Positions 13,401-27,600 of a DNA stretch of 64,000 bases are shown piece after piece; positions within the stretch are counted from its first letter, which is position 1, and each line of letters opens with the position of its first letter. Under the pieces are notes generated by a model that did not search any database, was not told the origin of the DNA, and was given only the letters and a program-made list of their open reading frames with translations. Source of the DNA: Siphonodentalium dalli (taxonomy: Eukaryota > Mollusca > Scaphopoda > Gadilida > Siphonodentaliidae); assembly GCA_032622095.1 (NCBI GenBank), contig CP136069.1, positions 8,818,036 to 8,882,035 of the forward strand, given 5' to 3'. Both the position numbers and the translations under genes were made by a program.

Positions 13401-14130
13401 TCCAAGAAAAGTGAGTGTCAATATGAAACATCCAAGAAAAGTGAGTGTCAATATGAAACATCCAAGAAAAGTGAGTGTCAATATGAAACATTCAAGAAAA
13501 GTGAGTGTCAATATGAAACATTCAAGAAAAGTCAATGTCAATATGAAACATTCAAGAAAAGTGAGTGTCAATATGAAACATCCAAGAAAAGTGAGTGTCA
13601 ATATGAAACATCCAAGAAAAGTGAGTGTCAATATGAAACATCCAAGAAAAGTGAGTGTCAATATGAAACATTCAAGAAAAGTGAGTGTCAATATGAAACA
13701 TCCAAGAAAAGTGAGTGTCAATATGAAACATTCAAGAAAAGTCAATGTCAATATGAAACATTCAAGAAAAGTGAGTGTCAATATGAAACATCCAAGAAAA
13801 GTGAGTGTCAATATGAAACATTCAAGAAAAGTGAGTGTCAATATGAAACATTCAAGAAAAGTGAGTGTCAATATGAAACATCCAAGAAAAGTGAGTGTCA
13901 ATATGAAACATTCAAGAAAAGTGAGTGTCAATATGAAACATTCAAGAAAAGTGAGTGTCAATATGAAACATTCAAGAAAAGTCAATGTCAATATGAAACA
14001 TTCAAGAAAAGTCAATGTCAATATGAAACATTCAAGAAAAGTGAGTGTCAATATGAAACATCCAAGAAAAGTGAGTGTCAATATGAAACATTCAAGAAAA
14101 GTGAGTGTCAATATGAAACATTCAAGAAAA

Positions 14131-17040
14131 GTGAGTGTCAATATGAAACATTCAAGAAAAGTGAGTGTCAATATGAAACATCCAAGAAAAGTGAGTGTCA
14201 ATATGAAACATCCAAGAAAAGTGAGTGTCAATATGAAACATCCAAGAAAAGTGAGTGTCAATATGAAACATTCAAGAAAAGTGAGTGTCAATATGAAACA
14301 TCCAAGAAAAGTGAGTGTCAATATGAAACATCCAAGAAAAGTGAGTGTCAATATGAAACATCCAAGAAAAGTGAGTGTCAATATGAAACATTCAAGAAAA
14401 GTGAGTGTCAATATGAAACATTCAAGAAAAGTGAGTGTCAATATGAAACATTCAAGAAAAGTGAGTGTCAATATGAAACATCCAAGAAAAGTGAGTGTCA
14501 ATATGAAACATCCAAGAAAAGTGAGTGTCAATATGAAACATTCAAGAAAAGTGAGTGTCAATATGAAACATCCAAGAAAAGTGAGTGTCAATATGAAACA
14601 TCCAAGAAAAGTCAGTGTCAATATGAAACATTCAAGAAAAGTGAGTGTCAATATGAAACATTCAAGAAAAGTGAGTGTCAATATGAAACATTCAAGAAAA
14701 GTCAATGTCAATATGAAACATCCAAGAAAAGTGAGTGTCAATATGAAACATCCAAGAAAAGTCAATGTCAATATGAAACATTCAAGAAAAGTCAGTGTCA
14801 ATATGAAACATTCAAGAAAAGTGAGTGTCAATATGAAACATTCAAGAAAAGTCAATGTCAATATGAAACATCCAAGAAAAGTGAGTGTCAATATGAAACA
14901 TTCAAGAAAAGTGAGTGTCAATATGAAACATCCAAGAAAAGTGAGTGTCAATATGAAACATTCAAGAAAAGTGAGTGTCAATATGAAACATCCAAGAAAA
15001 GTGAGTGTCAATATGAAACATTCAAGAAAAGTGAGTGTCAATATGAAACATCCAAGAAAAGTGAGTGTCAATATGAAACATCCAAGAAAAGTGAGTGTCA
15101 ATATGAAACATCCAAGAAAAGTGAGTGTCAATATGAAACATTCAAGAAAAGTGAGTGTCAATATGAAACATCCAAGAAAAGTCAATGTCAATATGAAACA
15201 TCCAAGAAAAGTGAGTGTCAATATGAAACATTCAAGAAAAGTGAGTGTCAATATGAAACATTCAAGAAAAGTCAGTGTCAATATGAAACATTCAAGAAAA
15301 GTGAGTGTCAATATGAAACATTCAAGAAAAGTGAGTGTCAATATGAAACATTCAAGAAAAGTCAGTGTCAATATGAAACATTCAAGAAAAGTGAGTGTCA
15401 ATATGAAACATCCAAGAAAAGTGAGTGTCAATATGAAACATTCAAGAAAAGTGAGTGTCAATATGAAACATTCAAGAAAAGTCAGTGTCAATATGAAACA
15501 TTCAAGAAAAGTGAGTGTCAATATGAAACATTCAAGAAAAGTGAGTGTCAATATGAAACATTCAAGAAAAGTGAGTGTCAATATGAAACATTCAAGAAAA
15601 GTGAGTGTCAATATGAAACATCCAAGAAAAGTGAGTGTCAATATGAAACATCCAAGAAAAGTGAGTGTCAATATGAAACATCCAAGAAAAGTCAATGTCA
15701 ATATGAAACATTCAAGAAAAGTGAGTGTCAATATGAAACATCCAAGAAAAGTGAGTGTCAATATGAAACATCCAAGAAAAGTGAGTGTCAATATGAAACA
15801 TCCAAGAAAAGTGAGTGTCAATATGAAACATTCAAGAAAAGTCAGTGTCAATATGAAACATCCAAGAAAAGTGAGTGTCAATATGAAACATCCAAGAAAA
15901 GTGAGTGTCAATATGAAACATTCAAGAAAAGTCAGTGTCAATATGAAACATTCAAGAAAAGTGAGTGTCAATATGAAACATTCAAGAAAAGTGAGTGTCA
16001 ATATGAAACATCCAAGAAAAGTGAGTGTCAATATGAAACATTCAAGAAAAGTGAGTGTCAATATGAAACATTCAAGAAAAGTCAATGTCAATATGAAACA
16101 TCCAAGAAAAGTGAGTGTCAATATGAAACATTCAAGAAAAGTGAGTGTCAATATGAAACATCCAAGAAAAGTGAGTGTCAATATGAAACATTCAAGAAAA
16201 GTGAGTGTCAATATGAAACATCCAAGAAAAGTGAGTGTCAATATGAAACATTCAAGAAAAGTGAGTGTCAATATGAAACATCCAAGAAAAGTGAGTGTCA
16301 ATATGAAACATCCAAGAAAAGTGAGTGTCAATATGAAACATCCAAGAAAAGTGAGTGTCAATATGAAACATTCAAGAAAAGTGAGTGTCAATATGAAACA
16401 TCCAAGAAAAGTGAGTGTCAATATGAAACATCCAAGAAAAGTGAGTGTCAATATGAAACATCCAAGAAAAGTGAGTGTCAATATGAAACATTCAAGAAAA
16501 GTGAGTGTCAATATGAAACATTCAAGAAAAGTGAGTGTCAATATGAAACATTCAAGAAAAGTGAGTGTCAATATGAAACATCCAAGAAAAGTGAGTGTCA
16601 ATATGAAACATCCAAGAAAAGTGAGTGTCAATATGAAACATTCAAGAAAAGTGAGTGTCAATATGAAACATCCAAGAAAAGTGAGTGTCAATATGAAACA
16701 TCCAAGAAAAGTCAGTGTCAATATGAAACATTCAAGAAAAGTGAGTGTCAATATGAAACATTCAAGAAAAGTGAGTGTCAATATGAAACATTCAAGAAAA
16801 GTCAATGTCAATATGAAACATCCAAGAAAAGTGAGTGTCAATATGAAACATCCAAGAAAAGTCAATGTCAATATGAAACATTCAAGAAAAGTCAGTGTCA
16901 ATATGAAACATTCAAGAAAAGTGAGTGTCAATATGAAACATTCAAGAAAAGTCAATGTCAATATGAAACATCCAAGAAAAGTGAGTGTCAATATGAAACA
17001 TTCAAGAAAAGTGAGTGTCAATATGAAACATCCAAGAAAA
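14131..17040. repeat. 810-bp duplicated block, 14,131-14,940 and 16,231-17,040
   Basis: Twenty-seven consecutive units match base for base by eye at an offset of 2,100 bp (70 units), including the distinctive series near 14,611-14,880 with c, P and n units in fixed order. A shorter series, 14,851-15,180, matches 16,081-16,410 at an offset of 1,230 bp (41 units). The second copy therefore looks like a mosaic of two source segments, as expected from successive unequal exchanges. Confidence 0.8.
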
Positions 17041-17610
17041 GTGAGTGTCAATATGAAACATCCAAGAAAAGTCAGTGTCAATATGAAACATCCAAGAAAA
17101 GTGAGTGTCAATATGAAACATCCAAGAAAAGTGAGTGTCAATATGAAACATTCAAGAAAAGTGAGTGTCAATATGAAACATCCAAGAAAAGTGAGTGTCA
17201 ATATGAAACATCCAAGAAAAGTGAGTGTCAATATGAAACATTCAAGAAAAGTCAATGTCAATATGAAACATCCAAGAAAAGTGAGTGTCAATATGAAACA
17301 TTCAAGAAAAGTCAATGTCAATATGAAACATCCAAGAAAAGTGAGTGTCAATATGAAACATCCAAGAAAAGTGAGTGTCAATATGAAACATTCAAGAAAA
17401 GTCAATGTCAATATGAAACATCCAAGAAAAGTGAGTGTCAATATGAAACATCCAAGAAAAGTGAGTGTCAATATGAAACATTCAAGAAAAGTGAGTGTCA
17501 ATATGAAACATTCAAGAAAAGTGAGTGTCAATATGAAACATCCAAGAAAAGTGAGTGTCAATATGAAACATCCAAGAAAAGTCAATGTCAATATGAAACA
17601 TCCAAGAAAA

Positions 17611-18480
17611 GTGAGTGTCAATATGAAACATTCAAGAAAAGTGAGTGTCAATATGAAACATCCAAGAAAAGTGAGTGTCAATATGAAACATCCAAGAAAA
17701 GTGAGTGTCAATATGAAACATTCAAGAAAAGTCAATGTCAATAAGAAACATCCAAGAAAAGTGAGTGTCAATATGAAACATTCAAGAAAAGTCAATGTCA
17801 ATATGAAACATCCAAGAAAAGTGAGTGTCAATATGAAACATCCAAGAAAAGTGAGTGTCAATATGAAACATCCAAGAAAAGTGAGTGTCAATATGAAACA
17901 TCCAAGAAAAGTGAGTGTCAATATGAAACATCCAAGAAAAGTGAGTGTCAATATGAAACATTCAAGAAAAGTGAGTGTCAATATGAAACATCCAAGAAAA
18001 GTGAGTGTCAATATGAAACATCCAAGAAAAGTGAGTGTCAATATGAAACATTCAAGAAAAGTCAATGTCAATATGAAACATTCAAGAAAAGTGAGTGTCA
18101 ATATGAAACATTCAAGAAAAGTGAGTGTCAATATGAAACATCCAAGAAAAGTGAGTGTCAATATGAAACATCCAAGAAAAGTGAGTGTCAATATGAAACA
18201 TTCAAGAAAAGTCAATGTCAATATGAAACATCCAAGAAAAGTGAGTGTCAATATGAAACATTCAAGAAAAGTCAATGTCAATATGAAACATCCAAGAAAA
18301 GTGAGTGTCAATATGAAACATCCAAGAAAAGTGAGTGTCAATATGAAACATCCAAGAAAAGTGAGTGTCAATATGAAACATCCAAGAAAAGTGAGTGTCA
18401 ATATGAAACATCCAAGAAAAGTGAGTGTCAATATGAAACATTCAAGAAAAGTGAGTGTCAATATGAAACATCCAAGAAAA
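17611..18480. repeat. 390-bp duplicated block, 17,611-18,000 and 18,091-18,480
   Basis: Thirteen units match at an offset of 480 bp (16 units). The only difference I see is ATAAGAAACA at 17,741 in the first copy against ATATGAAACA in the second, so the change arose after the duplication or was removed from one copy by conversion. Confidence 0.75.
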
Positions 18481-19740
18481 GTGAGTGTCAATATGAAACA
18501 TTCAAGAAAAGTGAGTGTCAATATGAAACATCCAAGAAAAGTGAGTGTCAATATGAAACATCCAAGAAAAGTGAGTGTCAATATGAAACATTCAAGAAAA
18601 GTCAGTGTCAATATGAAACATCCAAGAAAAGTGAGTGTCAATATGAAACATCCAAGAAAAGTGAGTGTCAATATGAAACATTCAAGAAAAGTGAGTGTCA
18701 ATATGAAACATTCAAGAAAAGTGAGTGTCAATATGAAACATCCAAGAAAAGTGAGTGTCAATATGAAACATCCAAGAAAAGTGAGTGTCAATATGAAACA
18801 TTCAAGAAAAGTGAGTGTCAATATGAAACATTCAAGAAAAGTGAGTGTCAATATGAAACATTCAAGAAAAGTCAATGTCAATATGAAACATTCAAGAAAA
18901 GTGAGTGTCAATATGAAACATCCAAGAAAAGTGAGTGTCAATATGAAACATTCAAGAAAAGTGAGTGTCAATATGAAACATCCAAGAAAAGTGAGTGTCA
19001 ATTAGAAACATCCAAGAAAAGTGAGTGTCAATATGAAACATCCAAGAAAAGTGAGTGTCAATATGAAACATCCAAGAAAAGTGAGTGTCAATATGAAACA
19101 TTCAAGAAAAGTGAGTGTCAATATGAAACATCCAAGAAAAGTGAGTGTCAATATGAAACATTCAAGAAAAGTGAGTGTCAATATGAAACATCCAAGAAAA
19201 GTGAGTGTCAATATGAAACATTCAAGAAAAGTGAGTGTCAATATGAAACATCCAAGAAAAGTGAGTGTCAATATGAAACATCCAAGAAAAGTGAGTGTCA
19301 ATATGAAACATTCAAGAAAAGTGAGTGTCAATATGAAACATCCAAGAAAAGTGAGTGTCAATATGAAACATCCAAGAAAAGTGAGTGTCAATATGAAACA
19401 TCCAAGAAAAGTGAGTGTCAATATGAAACATTCAAGAAAAGTGAGTGTCAATATGAAACATCCAAGAAAAGTGAGTGTCAATATGAAACATTCAAGAAAA
19501 GTGAGTGTCAATATGAAACATCCAAGAAAAGTGAGTGTCAATATGAAACATTCAAGAAAAGTGAGTGTCAATATGAAACATCCAAGAAAAGTGAGTGTCA
19601 ATATGAAACATCCAAGAAAAGTGAGTGTCAATATGAAACATCCAAGAAAAGTCAGTGTCAATATGAAACATTCAAGAAAAGTGAGTGTCAATATGAAACA
19701 TCCAAGAAAAGTGAGTGTCAATATGAAACATCCAAGAAAA

Positions 19741-21420
19741 GTGAGTGTCAATATGAAACATCCAAGAAAAGTGAGTGTCAATATGAAACATTCAAGAAAA
19801 GTCAATGTCAATATGAAACATCCAAGAAAAGTGAGTGTCAATATGAAACATCCAAGAAAAGTCAATGTCAATATGAAACATCCAAGAAAAGTGAGTGTCA
19901 ATATGAAACATCCAAGAAAAGTCAATGTCAATATGAAACATCCAAGAAAAGTGAGTGTCAATATGAAACATCCAAGAAAAGTGAGTGTCAATATGAAACA
20001 TCCAAGAAAAGTGAGTGTCAATATGAAACATTCAAGAAAAGTGAGTGTCAATATGAAACATCCAAGAAAAGTGAGTGTCAATATGAAACATCCAAGAAAA
20101 GTGAGTGTCAATATGAAACATTCAAGAAAAGTCAATGTCAATATGAAACATCCAAGAAAAGTCAGTGTCAATATGAAACATCCAAGAAAAGTGAGTGTCA
20201 ATATGAAGCATTCAAGAAAAGTGAGTGTCAATATGAAACATCCAAGAAAAGTGAGTGTCAATATGAAACATCCAAGAAAAGTGAGTGTCAATATGAAACA
20301 TTCAAGAACAGTCAGTGTCAATATGAAACATCCAAGAAAAGTGAGTGTCAATATGAAGCATTCAAGAAAAGTGAGTGTCAATATGAAACATCCAAGAAAA
20401 GTGAGTGTCAATATGAAACATCCAAGAAAAGTGAGTGTCAATATGAAACATTCAAGAAAAGTGAGTGTCAATATGAAACATCCAAGAAAAGTGAGTGTCA
20501 ATATGAAACATCCAAGAAAAGTGAGTGTCAATATGAAACATCCAAGAAAAGTGAGTGTCAATATGAAACATTCAAGAAAAGTCAATGTCAATATGAAACA
20601 TCCAAGAAAAGTGAGTGTCAATATGAAACATCCAAGAAAAGTGAGTGTCAATATGAAACATTCAAGAAAAGTCAATGTCAATATGAAACATCCAAGAAAA
20701 GTGAGTGTCAATATGAAACATCCAAGAAAAGTCAATGTCAATATGAAACATCCAAGAAAAGTGAGTGTCAATATGAAACATCCAAGAAAAGTCAATGTCA
20801 ATATGAAACATCCAAGAAAAGTGAGTGTCAATATGAAACATCCAAGAAAAGTGAGTGTCAATATGAAACATCCAAGAAAAGTGAGTGTCAATATGAAACA
20901 TTCAAGAAAAGTGAGTGTCAATATGAAACATCCAAGAAAAGTGAGTGTCAATATGAAACATCCAAGAAAAGTGAGTGTCAATATGAAACATTCAAGAAAA
21001 GTCAATGTCAATATGAAACATCCAAGAAAAGTCAGTGTCAATATGAAACATCCAAGAAAAGTGAGTGTCAATATGAAGCATTCAAGAAAAGTGAGTGTCA
21101 ATATGAAACATCCAAGAAAAGTGAGTGTCAATATGAAACATCCAAGAAAAGTGAGTGTCAATATGAAACATTCAAGAACAGTCAGTGTCAATATGAAACA
21201 TCCAAGAAAAGTGAGTGTCAATATGAAGCATTCAAGAAAAGTGAGTGTCAATATGAAACATCCAAGAAAAGTGAGTGTCAATATGAAACATCCAAGAAAA
21301 GTGAGTGTCAATATGAAACATTCAAGAAAAGTGAGTGTCAATATGAAACATCCAAGAAAAGTGAGTGTCAATATGAAACATCCAAGAAAAGTGAGTGTCA
21401 ATATGAAACATCCAAGAAAA
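19741..21420. repeat. 870-bp-period duplication, 19,741-20,550 and 20,611-21,420
   Basis: Twenty-seven units match in order at an offset of 870 bp (29 units). The match includes three alternating P/p pairs, position-18-G units at 20,191 and 20,341 (21,061 and 21,211 in the second copy), and the rare TTCAAGAACA ending at 20,301 and 21,171. The shared rare variants make independent origin unlikely, and I see no base difference between copies, so the duplication looks recent. Confidence 0.85.
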
Positions 21421-24400
21421 GTGAGTGTCAATATGAAACATCCAAGAAAAGTGAGTGTCAATATGAAACATCCAAGAAAAGTGAGTGTCAATATGAAACA
21501 TCCAAGAAAAGTGAGTGTCAATATGAAACATTCAAGAAAAGTGAGTGTCAATATGAAACATCCAAGAAAAGTGAGTGTCAATATGAAACATTCAAGAAAA
21601 GTGAGTGTCAATATGAAACATCCAAGAAAAGTGAGTGTCAATATGAAACATCCAAGAAAAGTGAGTGTCAATATGAAACATCCAAGAAAAGTGAGTGTCA
21701 ATATGAAACATTCAAGAAAAGTCAGTGTCAATATGAAACATCCAAGAAAAGTGAGTGTCAATATGAAACATCCAAGAAAAGTGAGTGTCAATATGAAACA
21801 TCCAAGAAAAGTGAGTGTCAATATGAAACATCCAAGAAAAGTCAGTGTCAATATGAAACATCCAAGAAAAGTGAGTGTCAATATGAAACATTCAAGAAAA
21901 GTGAGTGTCAATATGAAACATTCAAGAAAAGTGAGTGTCAATATGAAACATTCAAGAAAAGTGAGTGTCAATATGAAACATCCAAGAAAAGTGAGTGTCA
22001 ATATGAAACATCCAAGAAAAGTGAGTGTCAATATGAAACATCCAAGAAAAGTGAGTGTCAATATGAAACATCCAAGAAAAGTGAGTGTCAATATGAAACA
22101 TTCAAGAAAAGTGAGTGTCAATATGAAACATCCAAGAAAAGTGAGTGTCAATATGAAACATTCAAGAAAAGTGAGTGTCAATATGAAACATTCAAGAAAA
22201 GTGAGTGTCAATATGAAACATTCAAGAAAAGTGAGTGTCAATATGAAACATTCAAGAAAAGTGAGTGTCAATATGAAACATTCAAGAAAAGTGAGTGTCA
22301 ATATGAAACATCCAAGAAAAGTGAGTGTCAATATGAAACATTCAAGAAAAGTGAGTGTCAATATGAAACATTCAAGAAAAGTGAGTGTCAATATGAAACA
22401 TCCAAGAAAAGTGAGTGTCAATATGAAACATCCAAGAAAAGTGAGTGTCAATATGAAACATCCAAGAAAAGTGAGTGTCAGTATGAAACATTCAAGAAAA
22501 GTGAGTGTCAATATGAAACATCCAAGAAAAGTGAGTGTCAATATGAAACATCCAAGAAAAGTGAGTGTCAATATGAAACATTCAAGAAAAGTGAGTGTCA
22601 ATATGAAACATTCAAGAAAAGTGAGTGTCAATATGAAACATTCAAGAAAAGTGAGTGTCAATATGAAACATTCAAGAAAAGTGAGTGTCAATATGAAACA
22701 TCCAAGAAAAGTGAGTGTCAATATGAAACATTCAAGAAAAGTCAATGTCAATATGAAACATCCAAGAAAAGTCAATGTCAATATGAAACATCCAAGAAAA
22801 GTGAGTGTCAATATGAAACATTCAAGAAAAGTCAATGTCAATATGAAACATCCAAGAAAAGTCAATGTCAATATGAAACATCCAAGAAAAGTGAGTGTCA
22901 ATATGAAACATTCAAGAAAAGTCAGTCTCAATATGAAACATCCAAGAAAAGTGAGTGTCAATATGAAACATTCAAGAAAAGTCAATGTCAATATGAAACA
23001 TCCAAGAAAAGTCAATGTCAATATGAAACATTCAAGAAAAGTGAGTGTCAATATGAAACATCCAAGAAAAGTGAGTGTCAATATGAAACATTCAAGAAAA
23101 GTGAGTGTCAATATGAAACATCCAAGAAAAGTCAATGTCAATATGAAACATTCAAGAAAAGTGAGTGTCAATATGAAACATCCAAGAAAAGTGAGTGTCA
23201 ATATGAAACATCCAAGAAAAGTGAGTGTCAATATGAAACATTCAAGAAAAGTCAATGTCAATATGAAACATCCAAGAAAAGTGAGTGTCAATATGAAACA
23301 TTCAAGAAAAGTCAATGTCAATATGAAACATCCAAGAAAAGTCAATGTCAATATGAAACATCCAAGAAAAGTGAGTGTCAATATGAAACATTCAAGAAAA
23401 GTCAGTGTCAATATGAAACATTCAAGAAAAGTCAATGTCAATATGAAACATCCAAGAAAAGTCAATGTCAATATGAAACATCCAAGAAAAGTGAGTGTCA
23501 ATATGAAACATCCAAGAAAAGTGAGTGTCAATATGAAACATCCAAGAAAAGTGAGTGTCAATATGAAACATCCAAGAAAAGTGAGTGTCAATATGAAACA
23601 TCCAAGAAAAGTGAGTGTCAATATGAAACATCCAAGAAAAGTGAGTGTCAATATGAAACATCCAAGAAAAGTGAGTGTCAATATGAAACATCCAAGAAAA
23701 GTGAGTGTCAATATGAAACATCCAAGAAAAGTGAGTGTCAATATGAAACATTCAAGAAAAGTGAGTGTCAATATGAAACATCCAAGAAAAGTGAGTGTCA
23801 ATATGAAACATCCAAGAAAAGTGAGTGTCAATATGAAACATTCAAGAAAAGTGAGTGTCAATATGAAACATCCAAGAAAAGTGAGTGTCAATATGAAACA
23901 TCCAAGAAAAGTGAGTGTCAATATGAAACATTCAAGAAAAGTGAGTGTCAATATGAAACATTCGAGAAAAGTGAGTGTCAATATGAAACATCCAAGAAAA
24001 GTGAGTGTCAATATGAAACATCCAAGAAAAGTGAGTGTCAATATGAAACATTCAAGAAAAGTGAGTGTCAATATGAAACATTCAAGAAAAGTGAGTGTCA
24101 ATATGAAACATTCAAGAAAAGTGAGTGTCAATATGAAACATTCAAGAAAAGTGAGTGTCAATATGAAACATTCAAGAAAAGTGAGTGTCAATATGAAACA
24201 TTCAAGAAAAGTGAGTGTCAATATGAAACATTCAAGAAAAGTCAGTGTCAATATGAAACATTCAAGAAAAGTGAGTGTCAATATGAAACATCCAAGAAAA
24301 GTGAGTGTCAATATGAAACATTCAAGAAAAGTCAATGTCAATATGAAACATCCAAGAAAAGTGAGTGTCAATATGAAACATTCAAGAAAAGTGAGTGTCA

Positions 24401-24540
24401 ATATGAAACATCCAAGAAAAGTGAGTGTCAATATGAAACATCCAAGAAAAGTGAGTGTCAATATGAAACATTCAAGAAAAGTCAATGTCAATATGAAACA
24501 TCCAAGAAAAGTGAGTGTCAATATGAAACATCCAAGAAAA

Positions 24541-27500
24541 GTGAGTGTCAATATGAAGCATTCAAGAAAAGTGAGTGTCAATATGAAACATTCAAGAAAA
24601 GTCAATGTCAATATGAAACATCCAAGAAAAGTGAGTGTCAATATGAAACATTCAAGAAAAGTCAATGTCAATATGAAACATCCAAGAAAAGTGAGTGTCA
24701 ATATGAAGCATTCAAGAAAAGTGAGTGTCAATATGAAACATTCAAGAAAAGTCAATGTCAATATGAAACATCCAAGAAAAGTGAGTGTCAATATGAAACA
24801 TTCAAGAAAAGTCAATGTCAATATGAAACATCCAAGAAAAGTGAGTGTCAATATGAAGCATTCAAGAAAAGTGAGTGTCAATATGAAACATTCAAGAAAA
24901 GTCAATGTCAATATGAAACATCCAAGAAAAGTGAGTGTCAATATGAAGCATTCAAGAAAAGTGAGTGTCAATATGAAACATTCAAGAAAAGTCAATGTCA
25001 ATATGAAACATCCAAGAAAAGTGAGTGTCAATATGAAGCATTCAAGAAAAGTGAGTGTCAATATGAAACATTCAAGAAAAGTCAATGTCAATATGAAACA
25101 TCCAAGAAAAGTGAGTGTCAATATGAAGCATTCAAGAAAAGTGAGTGTCAATATGAAACATTCAAGAAAAGTCAATGTCAATATGAAACATCCAAGAAAA
25201 GTGAGTGTCAATATGAAGCATTCAAGAAAAGTGAGTGTCAATATGAAACATTCAAGAAAAGTCAATGTCAATATGAAACATCCAAGAAAAGTGAGTGTCA
25301 ATATGAAACATTCAAGAAAAGTCAATGTCAATATGAAACATCCAAGAAAAGTGAGTGTCAATATGAAGCATTCAAGAAAAGTGAGTGTCAATATGAAACA
25401 TTCAAGAAAAGTCAATGTCAATATGAAACATCCAAGAAAAGTGAGTGTCAATATGAAACATTCAAGAAAAGTCAATGTCAATATGAAACATCCAAGAAAA
25501 GTGAGTGTCAATATGAAGCATTCAAGAAAAGTGAGTGTCAATATGAAACATTCAAGAAAAGTCAATGTCAATATGAAACATCCAAGAAAAGTGAGTGTCA
25601 ATATGAAGCATTCAAGAAAAGTGAGTGTCAATATGAAACATTCAAGAAAAGTCAATGTCAATATGAAACATCCAAGAAAAGTGAGTGTCAATATGAAGCA
25701 TTCAAGAAAAGTGAGTGTCAATATGAAACATTCAAGAAAAGTCAATGTCAATATGAAACATCCAAGAAAAGTGAGTGTCAATATGAAACATTCAAGAAAA
25801 GTCAATGTCAATATGAAACATCCAAGAAAAGTGAGTGTCAATATGAAGCATTCAAGAAAAGTGAGTGTCAATATGAAACATTCAAGAAAAGTCAATGTCA
25901 ATATGAAACATCCAAGAAAAGTGAGTGTCAATATGAAGCATTCAAGAAAAGTGAGTGTCAATATGAAACATTCAAGAAAAGTGAGTGTCAATATGAAACA
26001 TTCAAGAAAAGTCAATGTCAATATGAAACATCCAAGAAAAGTGAGTGTCAATATGAAGCATTCAAGAAAAGTGAGTGTCAATATGAAACATTCAAGAAAA
26101 GTCAATGTCAATATGAAACATCCAAGAAAAGTGAGTGTCAATATGAAGCATTCAAGAAAAGTGAGTGTCAATATGAAACATCCAAGAAAAGTGAGTGTCA
26201 ATATGAAGCATTCAAGAAAAGTGAGTGTCAATATGAAACATTCAAGAAAAGTCAATGTCAATATGAAACATCCAAGAAAAGTGAGTGTCAATATGAAACA
26301 TTCAAGAAAAGTCAATGTCAATATGAAACATCCAAGAAAAGTGAGTGTCAATATGAAACATTCAAGAAAAGTCAATGTCAATATGAAACATCCAAGAAAA
26401 GTGAGTGTCAATATGAAGCATTCAAGAAAAGTGAGTGTCAATATGAAACATTCAAGAAAAGTCAATGTCAATATGAAACATCCAAGAAAAGTCAATGTCA
26501 ATATGAAACATCCAAGAAAAGTGAGTGTCAATATGAAGCATTCAAGAAAAGTGAGTGTCAATATGAAACATTCAAGAAAAGTCAATGTCAATATGAAACA
26601 TCCAAGAAAAGTGAGTGTCAATATGAAGCATTCAAGAAAAGTGAGTGTCAATATGAAACATTCAAGAAAAGTCAATGTCAATATGAAACATTCAAGAAAA
26701 GTCAATGTCAATATGAAACATCCAAGAAAAGTGAGTGTCAATATGAAACATTCAAGAAAAGTGAGTGTCAATATGAAGCATTCAAGAAAAGTGAGTGTCA
26801 ATATGAAGCATTCAAGAAAAGAGAGTGTCAATATGAAGCATTCAAGAAAAGTGAGTGTCAATATGAAACATTCAAGAAAAGTCAATGTCAATATGAAACA
26901 TCCAAGAAAAGTGAGTGTCAATATGAAACATTCAAGAAAAGTGAGTGTCAATATGAAGCATTCAAGAAAAGTGAGTGTCAATATGAAACATCCAAGAAAA
27001 GTGAGTGTCAATATGAAACATCCAAGAAAAGTGAGTGTCAATATGAAGCATTCAAGAAAAGTGAGTGTCAATATGAAACATTCAAGAAAAGTCAATGTCA
27101 ATATGAAACATCCAAGAAAAGTGAGTGTCAATATGAAGCATTCAAGAAAAGTGAGTGTCAATATGAAGCATTCAAGAAAAGTGAGTGTCAATATGAAACA
27201 TTCAAGAAAAGTCAATGTCAATATGAAACATCCAAGAAAAGTGAGTGTCAATATGAAGCATTCAAGAAAAGTGAGTGTCAATATGAAACATTCAAGAAAA
27301 GTCAATGTCAATATGAAACATCCAAGAAAAGTGAGTGTCAATATGAAGCATTCAAGAAAAGTGAGTGTCAATATGAAACATTCAAGAAAAGTCAATGTCA
27401 ATATGAAACATCCAAGAAAAGTGAGTGTCAATATGAAGCATTCAAGAAAAGTGAGTGTCAATATGAAACATTCAAGAAAAGTCAATGTCAATATGAAACA

Positions 27501-27600
27501 TCCAAGAAAAGTGAGTGTCAATATGAAGCATTCAAGAAAAGTGAGTGTCAATATGAAACATTCAAGAAAAGTCAATGTCAATATGAAACATCCAAGAAAA
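24541..27600. repeat. Domain 3: 90-bp trimer higher-order repeat
   Basis: Three unit types recur in fixed order: X (GTGAG, position 18 G, TTCAAG), then g, then P (GTCAA with TCCAAG). I count 23 X-g-P trimers (one with GAGAG instead of GTGAG, at 26,821), interrupted by extra g-P pairs, for example at 25,291, 25,441 and 25,771. Uninterrupted trimer runs span 24,841-25,290 and 27,151-27,600. X units are rare outside, so this is an amplified HOR with its own sequence signature. Remnants (g P X g) continue to about 27,780. Confidence 0.92.

Larger units (their letters stand above)
11341..24540. repeat. Domain 2: mixed TTCAAG and TCCAAG units
   Basis: 440 units in exact register. The first TCCAAG unit (position 22 C) has its third decamer at 11,361; none occurs to its left. 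From there p and g units alternate irregularly with P and n units, and pure p runs occur, for example eight or more units at 12,511-12,770 and ten or more at 23,451-23,750. Private changes include ATAAGAAACA at 17,741, ATTAGAAACA at 19,001 (a TAG that ends a long + frame), GTATGAAACA near 22,481 and the first TTCGAG unit at 23,961. Several long block duplications lie inside and are listed separately. Confidence 0.93.

Noticed and set aside
492-19001. Minus-strand open frame of more than 6,000 codons, and the similar - frames at 19,002-33,371, 35,947-43,698 and 46,281-63,641
   Set aside because: They are the stop-free read-through of the 30-bp unit. They end where single changes or indels fall, overlap equally long + frames, and have no non-repeat domain, start context or terminal sequence.
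12262-23751. Short - frames of 69-109 codons inside TCCAAG runs (for example 12,502-12,771 and 23,422-23,751)
   Set aside because: TCCAAG turns the TGA of the third - frame into TGG, so these frames merely mark runs of p units.
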